Source: Physcia stellaris
Lineage: Eukaryota > Ascomycota > Lecanoromycetes > Caliciales > Physciaceae
NCBI GenBank assembly: GCA_018902385.1
Contig: JABSSW010000061.1
Coordinates: 186,001-250,000 of the forward strand
Length of the DNA stretch: 64,000 bases
Reading direction: 5' to 3'
The position numbers were made by a program, and so were the translations under genes. A model generated the notes under the pieces. It had not been told where the DNA came from. It did not search any database and was given only the letters and a program-made list of their open reading frames with translations. This document shows, piece after piece, positions 1 to 10,987 of this stretch; position 1 is the stretch's first letter, and each line of letters starts with the position of its first letter.

Positions 1-507
1 TTTTAGCGTTGACTTATTGATAGGGCGGTGTGGTAAGACTCTGATTTTTCTGGAACACCCCATCAATACCTTTGGAGAAGATGGTCCGCCGCTGAAGTTT
101 TGGTTATTGTAAAATTTGGCGGGAATTAGAGAGATGTGGAAGATAGGTATGCGTTTTGGAGCAAAGAAGGTGATCTGAATGATTGAATGGTGTAAAAAGT
201 ATCTGGCGTAGACAGTAGAAATCTGAAGACCAGGTTTATGATCAGCGAGTTTATCAAGGCTCAAGACTGAATTCAGAAAATGCAGAGGCTTGGGCTGGCA
301 CTAGCTAGCAAAAACCACTGCTGTCCACTCCGGCAGTCATCGTGGCATACTAGTCGTCATCATACACGTCTTCCGCTACCGCAAGAACTTCTATAAGAGT
401 CAGATCATCCCGCAATAAACCTCTCGTTAGTGTATCACAATCCTACCATCCACATAAGGCTAACTTCCGCGAAGGTCGGCGATAATTGCCATTCAAGTCG
501 TTCCCAA
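1..507. other. No gene recognised
   Basis: No coding frame with recognisable content is seen on either strand. It may hold the promoter of the small gene that follows, but I see no clear TATA box or repeat. Confidence 0.4.
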
Positions 508-1001
508 ATGACATCTTTCGCCCACATCCTCCGCGACCTTTCCACGCTCAGCAGCATCCGCTCATCTCTCCCCTCAAGCTCCAACCTCATGGGTCCCTAC
601 ACCGATCTCATCACTGCAAAACTGAACTCCCTCCTCCAACACCGAGGACACAAAAAGGTCATCAAAGGATTTCACTCGATGAAGCGCATGACCTCTTGTC
701 CCTCCGCCAAAATCTCGAAACCCTGAATATCGATACCAAATCAACGCTCGATGTGATCTTGAGGGATTACGAAGGCCTTCTGCAGAAGGAATATGGGAAG
801 AGAACTGAATTTGAGGTTGATGATCTGTGGGAGCTGGCGGGTTTCAGGAGATTGCTGAGTCGGCAGAGTCCGGTTATGGGTCCTGGTTGGGATACGCTGG
901 CTTCTATTGAGGAGAAGGGTGTGCTTTCGGTATTGGGGCATGTGAAGAGCGTGGATAAGAAGCAGGAGATGAGTATTGAGAGACCCATGCGTCCTGAGTG
1001 A
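508..1001 (+). pseudogene. Hypothetical protein, single-base frameshift
   Basis: I do not recognise the family. An ATG at 508 opens a frame beginning MTSFAHILRDLSTLSS that runs cleanly to about base 668. The reading then continues convincingly one base out of phase (ISLDEAHDLLSLRQNLETL onward) to a stop at 1001. The second part is helical and charged (DDLWELAGFRRLLSRQ). Read across one missing base near 665-670, the product would be about 160 residues. There is no signal peptide or membrane segment. No intron with good splice sites explains the shift, so I favour a small deletion or a sequencing error. The start was chosen because the frame before it has no similar composition. Confidence 0.4.
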
Positions 1002-1982
1002 GGAGTCAAGAAGCATTTGGAATTTTAGAGATAGATATTGATTGTGGATAAGACGACAATGAAAGCAGAGAACCCTTCAAGAAGCAGAAAAATTTGATAA
1101 AGCCGTCCATCCTCTTTCGTCTTGGAGTTAGATCTCTATGAGCAACGCTGGTGACATTAGAGCTTTTTGCATACTCTTGACTTGGCCACATGTTCGTCAC
1201 AAGTCTTTTATTGAAGACACCCGTAGAATTGCCCGAATGTGAGGACCGTCCATTTACATTCCGGGATTCGCAATTGGGTTTCTGTCCCTTCTTTTCCAAA
1301 GTGAGTTAAGACTCAGATATAAGCCATCATAGACGAAGCCAATGATCAAGTATTTTTGTAAACATATCCGATCCCTCTTGAACTTTTGGTGGGCATTCAG
1401 AGCCTCCTGTTTTAGAGTCGGCAAAATTACCTGAGACCTTGGAAGCTCGTGACGTCCGAGTGAGCAGATCGATAGGGGTAGGCATTTAGGAAAGTGGAGG
1501 AATACGAAGGTGACAGGTTGGAACGAGCATGGGTAACTAAGTCCTTAGTAGGTTTGCACTGGATACAAAATGAGATGCCGACGCTTGTGATTACAGATCG
1601 TGTTGCTGTGGACTCCACAGTGGATAGCTTAACATGGTGCATTAAGGTGACTGTCTTTGTCATGAAATGAGATCCCCCAATATCCAGTGCCTAGAGCGAC
1701 GACTATTGTGCAAATTCGTTCTGTAGGAATTTACCCTCCATTGTCTATATTTTTTCAAAAACATAACATAACAGACTTGCAGATATTTGTGAAAGCAGCC
1801 TTTATGCTAAGCGGTGTTCTTCCTCCCGTGCTTTTGGAGGGATTGGATCGCGTATCAAATAGCTACCCTGGAGGGATTGGATCGCGTATCAAATAGCTAC
1901 CCGCCAGGCGCATGATGGCATTGCGGTCCTCAGCCATGAACTTTTGATCCCAGGTTGATACAATGGCAAGTCTCTCTGTAGG
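1002..1982. other. Intergenic, one tandem duplication
   Basis: No supported gene. Apart from the 34-bp duplication listed separately, nothing structured was seen. Confidence 0.4.
1835..1902. repeat. Perfect 34-bp tandem duplication
   Basis: Bases 1835-1868 are repeated exactly at 1869-1902 (unit starts TGGAGGGATTGG and ends AGCTACCC). The copies are identical and adjacent, so the duplication is recent or maintained. It lies about 80 bases upstream of the secreted-protein gene at 1983 and could sit in its promoter. Confidence 0.95.
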
Positions 1983-2732
1983 ATGATAGCAATGGCCGGG
2001 CTTTGGCTTGTTGTACTGTGTGCTTTTCTACAGACCACCTCAGCAGCATCCCCTCCAGCGTTTCCTCATCCATTTACATCTAGCGGTTCTCTTTATAACA
2101 GCACAGTTCCACCAATCTCCTGGCGCCGCTCCAATACATCACCTCTCGCAGCTCTAAAGTCAGCTAGAACATGGGGCCTGTGACATTGGGAAGTAAGACT
2201 AACTGCCGAGGCTTTAGTACAAACCTGCCTCCAGATCCATACTTCTATCACCCTCCGTCTGGTGGCGAAACAGACATAGTCATAAAGTTCTATCATTTCG
2301 GTTTAAGGAGACCCCACCCAATCGACGTTTTCGTTGTCCTACGCAAAGCTTTAGAGGAAGTGAGTAAGCATTACGATGAGAAGTATGAGGCGTTAGGAAC
2401 CAAAAAGTTGCACTTTGAGAATCGAGAAACCTTCTTACTGCTGCAACCCGGAAATTGTAGGTCCACCAAGACATTGGATTCCTTTCTTGAAGTATTGCTG
2501 TTCCCTAGGTTGTTACCTACAATGAACGAAGAGTCTTTCCCCATTTCTGGAGTGTTTTTCACGGGCTTGAGCACTGCTAACACGACGTATAGTCATGGAC
2601 TGGGAGGACCTTGGTATTATGATCAGAGGACTTTTGCATTTTGCAAATAGTTACGAGAGCGTCGAATACTACTATGAAGTTATTGCAGAGGGAGATGGAG
2701 TGCTTGGGACAGGCGCGCTCTCGAGCTGGTAG
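1983..2732 (+). CDS. Secreted hypothetical protein, multi-exon
   Basis: The N-terminus from 1983 (MIAMAGLWLVVLCAFLQTTSA) is a good signal peptide. The middle part is read in another frame from about 2171 to 2456 (FYHFGLRRPHPIDVF, then LEEVSKHYDEKYEALG). An intron 2457-2592 starts GTAGGT and ends with GCTAAC followed by TATAG. It joins in phase to a last exon 2593-2732 reading MDWEDLGIMIRGLLHFANSY and ending GVLGTGALSSW. That tail pattern (W..L...I.GLL.F, then GxGxL near the end) resembles small secreted fungal proteins of unknown function. The join between signal peptide and middle part (about 2150-2185) is not resolved: either a short intron or a frameshift. Function unknown. Confidence 0.5.
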
Positions 2733-3243
2733 TTAATGCCCTTCAGACGAGGTCTCCAAATCAGGTGTCTTTGCACTGTGGGATCAGTCTGGCCCTCGGA
2801 CTTTGACAAAGTGGAGCGACTCAATGTACTTGGATCCACGAGTTTTGATCTGGCCTAAATTCAAGATAAGAAGTCAGCAGCATTACAACCCACTCTCGCT
2901 GCTCCACATTTCTGGAGAAGCTGATTATCGGATGAGGTACTGTCCCATTGCACACAAGTTCATTGTTGTCGAATCATGGCGAGTGTTGCTCGTGTCTTTG
3001 TATAAAACTTGAACAATGGAACTATCTAGCCTTGTTATCTGTTTCATTGTTGTCGGTGTGAGTAGCCAGACACCTATTTGAGCGGAGTAGCGTTCCATGT
3101 TCAGTTAGTTCGTCTTCTCACCGAAACCTCCAGTCTTGACTCCAGTCTATCGGGAGTTTCGAACCTGCTGAAAAATTTCAACAAGCATTCGAAAAGTCAG
3201 AGAAGCTAGAAACCGAAACCTACCAATACTGAGCACAAGCATC
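2733..3243. other. Intergenic, no gene recognised
   Basis: No coding frame with recognisable content. Probably the 3' flank of the secreted-protein gene and the 5' flank of the E2 gene. Confidence 0.4.
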
Positions 3244-3791
<548 letters not shown>

Positions 3792-5246
3792 TCAATGGTA
3801 GGTTTAGCACAAATTATCTCTTGATTCCTTCGATACGGTCGAGGACAGATAGTACATATTGTCGTAACCAATGATATTTTATTCTCATATGTACCCATTT
3901 GACAGGTGTGGATCTTCGTAGAAAGGCCGTTGACATGTACAGATGATTGTGTAGTTTGCCCAACCTGACCTGAAAGTATTCCGTGGACAAGAGGCGAAAC
4001 AGGTGCCACCTCATGCTTGTCGAAGGATATCAAGCAGAACGCGACTTCAGGATGGTAGACTCTGACCAAAACTTCTCTAGCAGGAAGGAATCTTCGACAG
4101 GTCATGTCTTAGCTGCCATTATCTTCTTATTCTCAATAGCTGGTGATGAAGACTCAAGACTGAAAACAAGCGGCGATTCGGACTAGGTAATTTAAGGATA
4201 AGCGCAAATGCGGTGAGTCTTGGCAAGAAGTCTTGGCGCTCAAGGGTCCCGCTTGACCACTTTGATCTGAATTCTTTTCTTTTCCTTCACCCTGAAAGAT
4301 GAAACACTTCAAAATCGAGACAACTACGTCGATCTGTCTCTCGGAGAATCGAGAATACGGCACCTCGCATTCAGCTGCATCCTTCAGGCACAAAATTCTC
4401 CGAACAATGTGGGGGTGGTGCGGCAAATCATCCACACAATTTTCGTTCTCTATATGCGCGCCAATCAGCTGATCTATCAGGCCCGCAGTTTGCCGCAAGT
4501 CCCATCACTGACCACGCGGACTGCTGCAGGTACGGCAGATAGAGGATCCAGCTGCGTAACCGACGCTCTCCATTCTTTAAACATTGGACGACATCGACCC
4601 TCATCCAGGCCGTTCGCCATACTGTTCAGTGCGGACCTCGTCATGAAGTATTCTTACAAACGGATTTATTACCTCACAGATCTCCATTCAAAGACTTATG
4701 CGATGATGACAGCGTAATGGCAGCGAAAAAGAAATATAAAAGGCTGATAATCAAGCAGTGTTGGCTACGGTGCATCAGATGATACATGCGCTGCATCTAC
4801 GGTCCGATCCATGGGCCTGCACTCTACCTATAGCCAGATCATCATAGAATGGCGCACTGGGAGTGTAGGATGGCTTAGAAAGCCGTGTCCGTGTGACCCT
4901 CGGGGCCTCTACTGCTCTACCATGGTCCAAAATAGCTAACGGCAGCGTTCACCCTCCTCTAGTAGTTAGTCTGGCCAATCAGCGTTTGCTCCGTGCTGGG
5001 TCTTATGCCGTGGTAAACTAATGCACAGCGATTGCTGGTTGGTCTGTGTCATCACCGGGGAAGGAACATCAGCAGATGACGGTTGGTCCCCTGCTTGCAT
5101 TCAGGAGCTGATCAAACTTATCTACATCTCTACCCCTCCATCGCATATCAGAATGCCTCAAAACTGTTCATTTTCTCTTAATCTGTCATTTCGTTTCCAC
5201 GGTTCCCTCGAATTGTTGTGGTGATCAGAAAGTCGATTCTTCAAAG
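3792..5246. other. Intergenic, no gene recognised
   Basis: Several short open frames exist on both strands, but none has domain content, splice support or coding-like composition. The last 200 bases are likely the promoter of the Pth11-like gene. Confidence 0.4.
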
Positions 5247-6561
5247 ATGAAGCAATACCAGTTCTCTCAACCACCTGATGGCGATAGATCTCAAGGATGG
5301 GCACTCTTGGCTGTCTGTTGGGCTTTTGTGACCGCTGCTCTCATCACGACGGTCCTACGCGTGTGGGTTCGTACGCGCCTGACTCGCAATCTAGGCTGGG
5401 ACGACTACCATATGATCATTGCTATGGTGAGCAAATCGATCGATGACTTTCTGAAGTTTACTGACGTATTACTAGGTAACGACCATCATTGGTGCAGGCC
5501 TGATCACTGCCGAGGTTATTGTTGGTGGTCTCGGCCGACACAGTTATTATCTTCAGCCTTCACAACGGCGTCTTTTCACTGCTCTAGGCTGGGCTGATTG
5601 GATCCAAACATTTATTACATTGATGTTCATCAAAATCAGCATCTGTCTGTTCTTGCTACGAATCGTGGATACCAAGAGGGTACGCATCGCCATGAACGTA
5701 CTCATAGGGTGTCTTGTACTCTTCACTGCAACTTTTGCCTTTTTCTTCTTGGGAATTTGTCGGCCATTGAAGGCGCATTGGAATATCGGAGTTGATGATG
5801 TATGCTTGAGCGATAACGTGATCGAGAACATAGTAATTGCTCAAGGCGGTATGTCGTCGTGTTCAAGGTTCGCAGCTGCATCAACTAATGCCCTCAGTCC
5901 TCTCCGCTGTTACCGATCTGATCTGCGCTGCATTCCCAGTATTTTTCCTCAAGGATCTCCAGGTCAAGTTTAGGGTCAAATTAGCCCTTTGCGTTCTGAT
6001 GGGGCTAGGTGTGATGTAAGCTTTCTATCTAACCACCCAGTATTTCCCACTTATGATTACTAATATCGGATGAAAGCACTGCCGGTTGTTGCATAACACG
6101 CACTGCACTCTCAGGCGCCGTCAAAGACCCGGACGTCACCTGGACGATTTCAGCAAACGTTGGCTGGCGGCTACCCGAAGTCAATATTGGTATAGTGTGC
6201 GCCAATGCTCCTGTACTTCGGCCTCTATATCTTTTCTATCGAGGAAGGCTCGCATCTCAGATATCTGCATCCAATACTGGAGATCTGAAGGATAAGATGC
6301 TGCCAAGGGGCGTGACCAGGGTACGTAATCCGAAAAGAAAAAGGAAGTAAAAACAAGTATTTCCATGACAGTGACGCTGATTGTTACTCCTCTCCGCAGG
6401 TGGGCGATAACAACTCGAAAGGCGACTTTGGCAACAGCTGGCAAGGCTGGAGCACCAGTGACGGCACTACTGACACCGCTGTATCCCTAGAGATGGGTCT
6501 TGCTGGCCTTGGCAAGAACCGGGTGAACGATGAAAGACCGTCATATACAGTCATGAGTTGA
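5247..6561 (+). CDS. Pth11-like / fungal rhodopsin-domain membrane protein
   Basis: Predicted seven-helix plasma-membrane protein of the fungal rhodopsin-domain (Pth11-like) family. Family members act in surface or nutrient sensing; ligands are mostly unknown. I assemble five exons: 5247-5426, 5476-5848, 5898-6015, 6077-6320 and 6400-6561. Introns are 49, 49, 61 and 79 bases, all GT..AG, and give 358 residues in frame. Hallmarks are an N-terminal helix followed by LTRNLGWDDYHMIIAM, then IKISICLFLLRI, CRPLKAHW, VLSAVTDLICAAFPV and VTWTISANVGW..PEVNIGIVCANAPVLRPL. The C-terminal tail is Gly/Ser/Asn-rich and hydrophilic, as usual for the cytosolic end. It lacks the N-terminal cysteine-rich CFEM domain of canonical Pth11. 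The start was chosen at the first ATG in frame, with about 20 residues before the first helix. Confidence 0.9.
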
Positions 6562-7451
6562 TGCTCACTGAGTCTAAGGCATTGGAATTCTCGCCGATTA
6601 TATGAATTTGAGTACACGATATATCTGTCTTCGGTTTTCTCCACTACGATAACCCCTCCATGGTACGTAGAATACCCTACAGCTACATTCAAGGTTTCCA
6701 TTCTGTCGACTAGTCATTTATCATGACCGTTCCAACCATGTGCTTCCTATTAGAATGGGTTATCTCTTTCTCTCTCATACGGATCGAATTCATCTTCAGT
6801 GGCGCTTTTGGGGAAGAACTGTATGAACATCCCTTGACCGGGAAACACAGCTTTTCCTACATTCTCTGCCAGGCATAATTTGGATAATCAAGAGAAGAAT
6901 CTCGGAAGGCGTTACGATGATGTTGCCCACGTCAAAGATCATCTCCTACATATCTAGCATTCTGGTATTATCTGAGTGTTACCCTGTTTCTCGAGGAAAT
7001 AACTAGGAAAGACTCCTGACGCACACGCCATACCGAGAATATCACGCAAAAAACAAGAGCCGGAATGAATCGGGACCACTCAGCCATCAGCCGTCTCTTT
7101 TTGATAAAGTTTGCTGTGTGATGGCTTGTTTCTTTGTTCGTATAGTATCACTATCTTGTTGTCGGAGCGATTCAGTGCACCATGCCTTTCACCAAAGTTC
7201 CTTTATCAGAACAATACCATTGTCTACTCGTTCCTAGTAAGCCATATAAAATCCTGCTCTACATCTCAACCCTCACGCATTCGCCGGTATCACTCTGACC
7301 ACCGTGGCTTTACCAACCTGCGTACTAGAACAGCTAGTCTGACGCAGAACCTCATACACGAAATTCTCAATCAAACCACGAACATTTTAACAGAAATTCC
7401 GATTGCGTCGTCGCTCCCCAACAAACTACTCTCACCAACACCTCAAACACC
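6562..7451. other. Intergenic, probable promoter of the coiled-coil gene
   Basis: No recognised gene. A stop-free stretch at 7111-7455 overlaps the next ATG by four bases but looks like pyrimidine-rich 5' leader, not protein. Confidence 0.4.
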
Positions 7452-7862
7452 ATGACTGGCGAAACCACCATCTCTACTCTTTACGACGAGCTCATGACCC
7501 TCTCTCCAAGCGACCGCGAAGCATTCCTCCAACGTTGTTGCACCGACGTCAACGCCGTCCACGAGCAAGAGAAGCCTGATCTCCACAAACGCCTCAACGA
7601 TCTCGAACTCGCCCTGAAAGCCAGTGAGGCGCAGTCAAAGAAGTTGAAAGAAGACAACGAGGATCTCACGTTGAAGGCCCAGAAGCAGGAATCCTTGCTG
7701 CGAGCGTATGAAAAGGAATTCAAGAACCTGTGGAAGAAGAATGAGAAGTTGAGGGAGGAGAATGAGGATTTGGAGGCTGCTATCGAGGACAGTGCGAGGA
7801 ATAGGAATGCGGTTTATGATGTTGAGGAGATGGGAAGGGGAGCTGGGAGGAGTTTGTGGTGA
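7452..7862 (+). CDS. Small coiled-coil hypothetical protein
   Basis: Single-exon gene of 136 residues. The ATG has a good context (CACC before it). Residues about 38-112 are a long, charged heptad-like helix (LNDLELALKASEAQSKKLK, NEKLREENEDLEAAI) typical of a coiled coil. The N-terminus (TLYDELMTLSPSDREAFLQ) is a short helical segment. No signal peptide, membrane span or known domain. Likely intracellular and oligomeric; function unknown. Confidence 0.7.
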   Translation: MTGETTISTLYDELMTLSPSDREAFLQRCCTDVNAVHEQEKPDLHKRLNDLELALKASEAQSKKLKEDNEDLTLKAQKQESLLRAYEKEFKNLWKKNEKLREENEDLEAAIEDSARNRNAVYDVEEMGRGAGRSLW

Positions 7863-8380
7863 GGTGCTGGGTTGAGAAGAATAGATTACGCTTAATAGTG
7901 TACGATGGAGCCTCTTGGGGCTTGATGACGGGGGTTTGGCGTGCGTTGTAAGCTACTATTCTGTTTTGTCTTTGAGGATTATCCAATAATATTCCATTTC
8001 CTAAGAGTTATAAGTCTAGATTCTTGCTGGGTGTTCTTCGATATCGTGATTCTAGGCCCCCTTCGTCTTGTCAATTACGTAGTACAAAGAAAATAACGAG
8101 TAAACTGAAGGGGACAAATCACAAAGGTCTCAATGCCCCATTCTACCGTACAATGGCATTCAATATGTATCTCCACCTTTGTTCGCTTTGTAGCTCGAAT
8201 CGGATCGAGCGCTCAATAAATAAACCGCTATATACCCATCACTGACCACCCCAGAACAATTTTTAACTCCAACACAGCCATCTGTTACACCTATCCCACT
8301 AACCACCACTTCAAAAGCAAAGCAAAGAAACAGTCAGCAAACCCGAACATCTCAGCAAAGCCTCGCTCCACAACAGCACA
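7863..8380. other. Intergenic, no feature recognised
   Basis: Short region between two same-strand genes. A pyrimidine-rich leader just before 8381 is likely the 5' UTR of the following gene. Confidence 0.4.
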
Positions 8381-9295
8381 ATGGAATACGTAAACAGAAG
8401 CGTCCTCGAACGCCAACACCAAGAACACATGTCCGGGCACGGGGCGAGCAGATCCTTTTCGCAACACCGCGCAGCCTCCAGTAAGATCCCCACAGACAAC
8501 TTCCCCCCCGCTCAACCTCTCCGAGCCCCAAGTCACCGCGCCACCGAGAACAGACCCATCGAGTACCTACCAAGCAGACCCCTTTCCCCCCGCCGATACG
8601 CCTTAAACAAAGCCCCCACGGCTCAAGACGTGCCTGCTCAGCCTCGAATAGCCCCCAACGAGACCGTTAGGCAGTATAGGTTCTCCAACGCCGTCTCCGA
8701 CAAAGAAGCAAACAACAACCTCGCGAGCTGGAAAGCCCCAGTTCGCTCCCAACTCCGACAGGCACCATTAAATGAGCACGTCGCCAGTAGAGAAATCTCC
8801 CTCCACCGCCAAGCCTCCCTCAAAATCCCCTCCGACAACGCCCTTCCCCCACCCGCCTCAACTCCCCGCGCCCCAGAGAAACAGTACGCCCCTGCCTCGC
8901 CCCACAGATCTAGAAGCCACAGCCACCGCCACCGCCACCGCTCCTCGAAGTCTCGAGAACAAGCTCGGCCCGATGAAGCCGCTGGCAAGAAGAAGGAAAG
9001 CCAGCGCCTGGAAGACCACGAGCGCGTCCCGGGTCTAGTCTGGTTTTTCGCAGGGGGCACGGGGATGCCGCCGACGGGGAAGCAGCTGAGGGATAGGAAG
9101 GCGGCGGAGGAGGGGTATGTTGCGCGTCAGAGGGGGGAGGTGGTGGAGAGGAGGCCGAGGAGGGAGAGGAGGGGGGTGCCTGAGGAGGTTGATGGGAGGG
9201 ATACGAGGTTGGAGAGGAGGCGATTGGAGGATTATGAGAAGGAGAAGATGCAGAGGATTGTGGAGAGGAAGTTGACGCCCTCTGGGGATTGGTAG
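8381..9295 (+). CDS. Disordered, basic hypothetical protein
   Basis: Single-exon gene of 304 residues, rich in Arg, Pro, Ser and Glu and predicted mostly disordered. It contains an internal repeat: SRSFSQHRAASSKIPTDNF (about residue 23) is echoed by SREISLHRQASLKIPSDNA (about residue 136). A His/Arg/Ser run follows (SRSHSHRHRHRSSKSR). The only ordered-looking part is VPGLVWFFAGGTGMPPTGKQ near residue 218, followed by a long charged helix (RRLEDYEKEKMQRIVERKL). Codon third positions change from C-rich to G-rich in the last 300 bases. Family not recognised; an RNA- or nucleic-acid-binding role is only a guess from the charge. Confidence 0.7.
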   Translation: MEYVNRSVLERQHQEHMSGHGASRSFSQHRAASSKIPTDNFPPAQPLRAPSHRATENRPIEYLPSRPLSPRRYALNKAPTAQDVPAQPRIAPNETVRQYRFSNAVSDKEANNNLASWKAPVRSQLRQAPLNEHVASREISLHRQASLKIPSDNALPPPASTPRAPEKQYAPASPHRSRSHSHRHRHRSSKSREQARPDEAAGKKKESQRLEDHERVPGLVWFFAGGTGMPPTGKQLRDRKAAEEGYVARQRGEVVERRPRRERRGVPEEVDGRDTRLERRRLEDYEKEKMQRIVERKLTPSGDW

Positions 9296-9774
9296 ATGGT
9301 CGAAACTTGATAGATGCGATAGTAATTGAAATAATCGGAGAACTGAGTGCAATTAAATAAAAATGCTACAGCGTGAGACGTGGAGTCGTGATATGAAATC
9401 GACAGAAGGGAAGAATGTTTAGCGCTTGTTCATACTGTTGTGGGTGTGATAGTCGCCTCAGCTGGCCGTATTTACTTGTGTTTACGCTGCCGGGATAGTT
9501 AGCTATACAATCGATCGAACTCATCTATGGGAGGAGTTATATTAGATTAAACCTTGATTACACCTATGAACAACCGTGCTAGGGAAGAATCCAAGTCACT
9601 TAAGTAGCAAGAGCTACAACACAGGTCCCCAGAATTACAACCACGGCAATTTATGCGCATCCAATGAAGTTGAGAAAACCTACACAGGAATAAATGAGCT
9701 GACAAGCTTGGGATCAAGCAAAGATTAAGACAGCAAAACTTCCTCCACTCAAAACCCTCTTCTACTCTACAGTA
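9296..9774. other. Intergenic between convergent genes
   Basis: No coding content. It holds the 3' ends of the genes on both sides. Confidence 0.45.
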
Positions 9775-10229
9775 TTAGTCGAAGTAGGCGCCAAACGCTT
9801 TAACGCTCTTGATCTGCCCCTTGCTAATGGTCGCCTGCTTCTTGACACTGAAGCAAGTATTCGCCCCCTTATTGCTGTGGATGGTTGGGTTGTTGTAGTT
9901 TCCAGGTGGTGTGTCAACCCTAGGGCCGGCCGACACCTTACAGTTGTCATCGCTGAAGATGTCGAGGCCGGCGAATGAGAGCGGCCAAGTGCCCCAGTTG
10001 ATGCCTACATTGTCGCTCACAGGCGAAAACTTGAGGCAGTCGGCGTAGATTTTTGGCCGGGAGGGCTTGTAGTAGAAGCCCTTGCAAGTGGTATCCTCGG
10101 GGGCGTAGGAGGAGAGCCAGCCGTAAGTTGCGCGCTTGGTAAGGGGAAGGGAGTTGAAGCGTTGGTTGATGGGGCCGCCAGGGCCGCTGCTGAGAGTGCC
10201 AGGGGAAGAAGGATCGTGGAGAGATGCAT
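9775..10229 (-). CDS. Small secreted cysteine protein with Kex2 site, apparent frameshift
   Basis: The start at 10229 gives a clear signal peptide (MHLSTILLPLALSAAALAAP). The mature part is read one base out of phase: INQRFNSLPLTKR, then ATYGWLSSYAPEDTTCKGF to a stop at 9775. LTKR before ATYGW is a classic Kex2 processing site, so a pre-pro-protein with about 120 mature residues is likely. The mature chain has four cysteines (DTTCKG, YADCLK, DDNCKV, NTCFSV), enough for two disulfides. The phase change falls near 10165-10185, in a run of GGC/CCC, and no intron fits. It is either a real one-base indel or an error. It resembles an effector-like or antimicrobial secreted protein; function not recognised. 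Confidence 0.6.
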
Positions 10230-10960
10230 GATTGTCTGCGGTAGGTAAGTGCTTTGATTTTCGAGCTGGTGATATGTTTAAAGTTGTTTTGGATGCCGAG
10301 TCTTGATTAAAGATTGTAGAAATCATGGGGTCACTTAGTGGAAGGGTCTGCCACATTTTCTTTGTGATCTGTGATGACCTTTGTCTTGAAAGACACCCGC
10401 TTATTGTGCTGCTACAATGAGACAATTTCGAAGATATGGGTTTCGACGGCTTGACAAAGAAAAAGGGTCCAAGACAAAGAGGCTTGACAATAAGGAGACG
10501 TTAGAGGAAAATTATCTCATACTGGTGGAGGGTGGGACTTCGACTAAGGGCGCCTGGCAGCGGAGTGCTCTAGGGACATTTCCGGGGCTCGCTCCGATTA
10601 GTCCCCAGTTATGAGCTTCCCAGAACCGAAGTGCTATGTGTCGACTTTGGCTGAGGGTGTCATTGCCTTGTCAGCCACTCAGGTGGACTGACGTGGTCAT
10701 TGCCCTACACCAATCGTCCCGTTTTCGTAGATCGAGTTCTTTTCGCGTTCTACCAAGGCCATACCCGTCGTTTCTTGACAAATTAGTATCCCTTTTAGTG
10801 ATACTTCGTTTGAATTATGTAGCAAATCAGATGATTCACAGACGCTTATTGACCTAAAGACTCCGATTTCGACTCGTTCGTAGATTTCATTATTGTATGT
10901 GAACCGAGCTGGAAATCGAGGGAATTGATTTCATTCACGAGAATCGATAGTCTTGGCAGA
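10230..10960. other. Intergenic before the inverted-repeat transposon
   Basis: No supported gene. It probably contains the promoter of the small secreted protein. Confidence 0.4.
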
Positions 10961-10987
10961 AGATAAGATAAGATAAAATAAGATAAG
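10961..10987. repeat. AGATA microsatellite
   Basis: Imperfect run of the pentamer AGATA (one unit altered to AAATA) immediately outside the left end of the inverted-repeat element. Confidence 0.85.

Noticed and set aside
7111-7455. A 114-residue frame overlapping the coiled-coil gene start by four bases
   Set aside because: It has a leader-like composition and no domain; in a fungus a 4-base overlap does not indicate an operon.
8638-9060. Minus-strand frame inside the disordered-protein gene
   Set aside because: A complement of Arg/Ser/Pro-rich coding sequence, without independent support.
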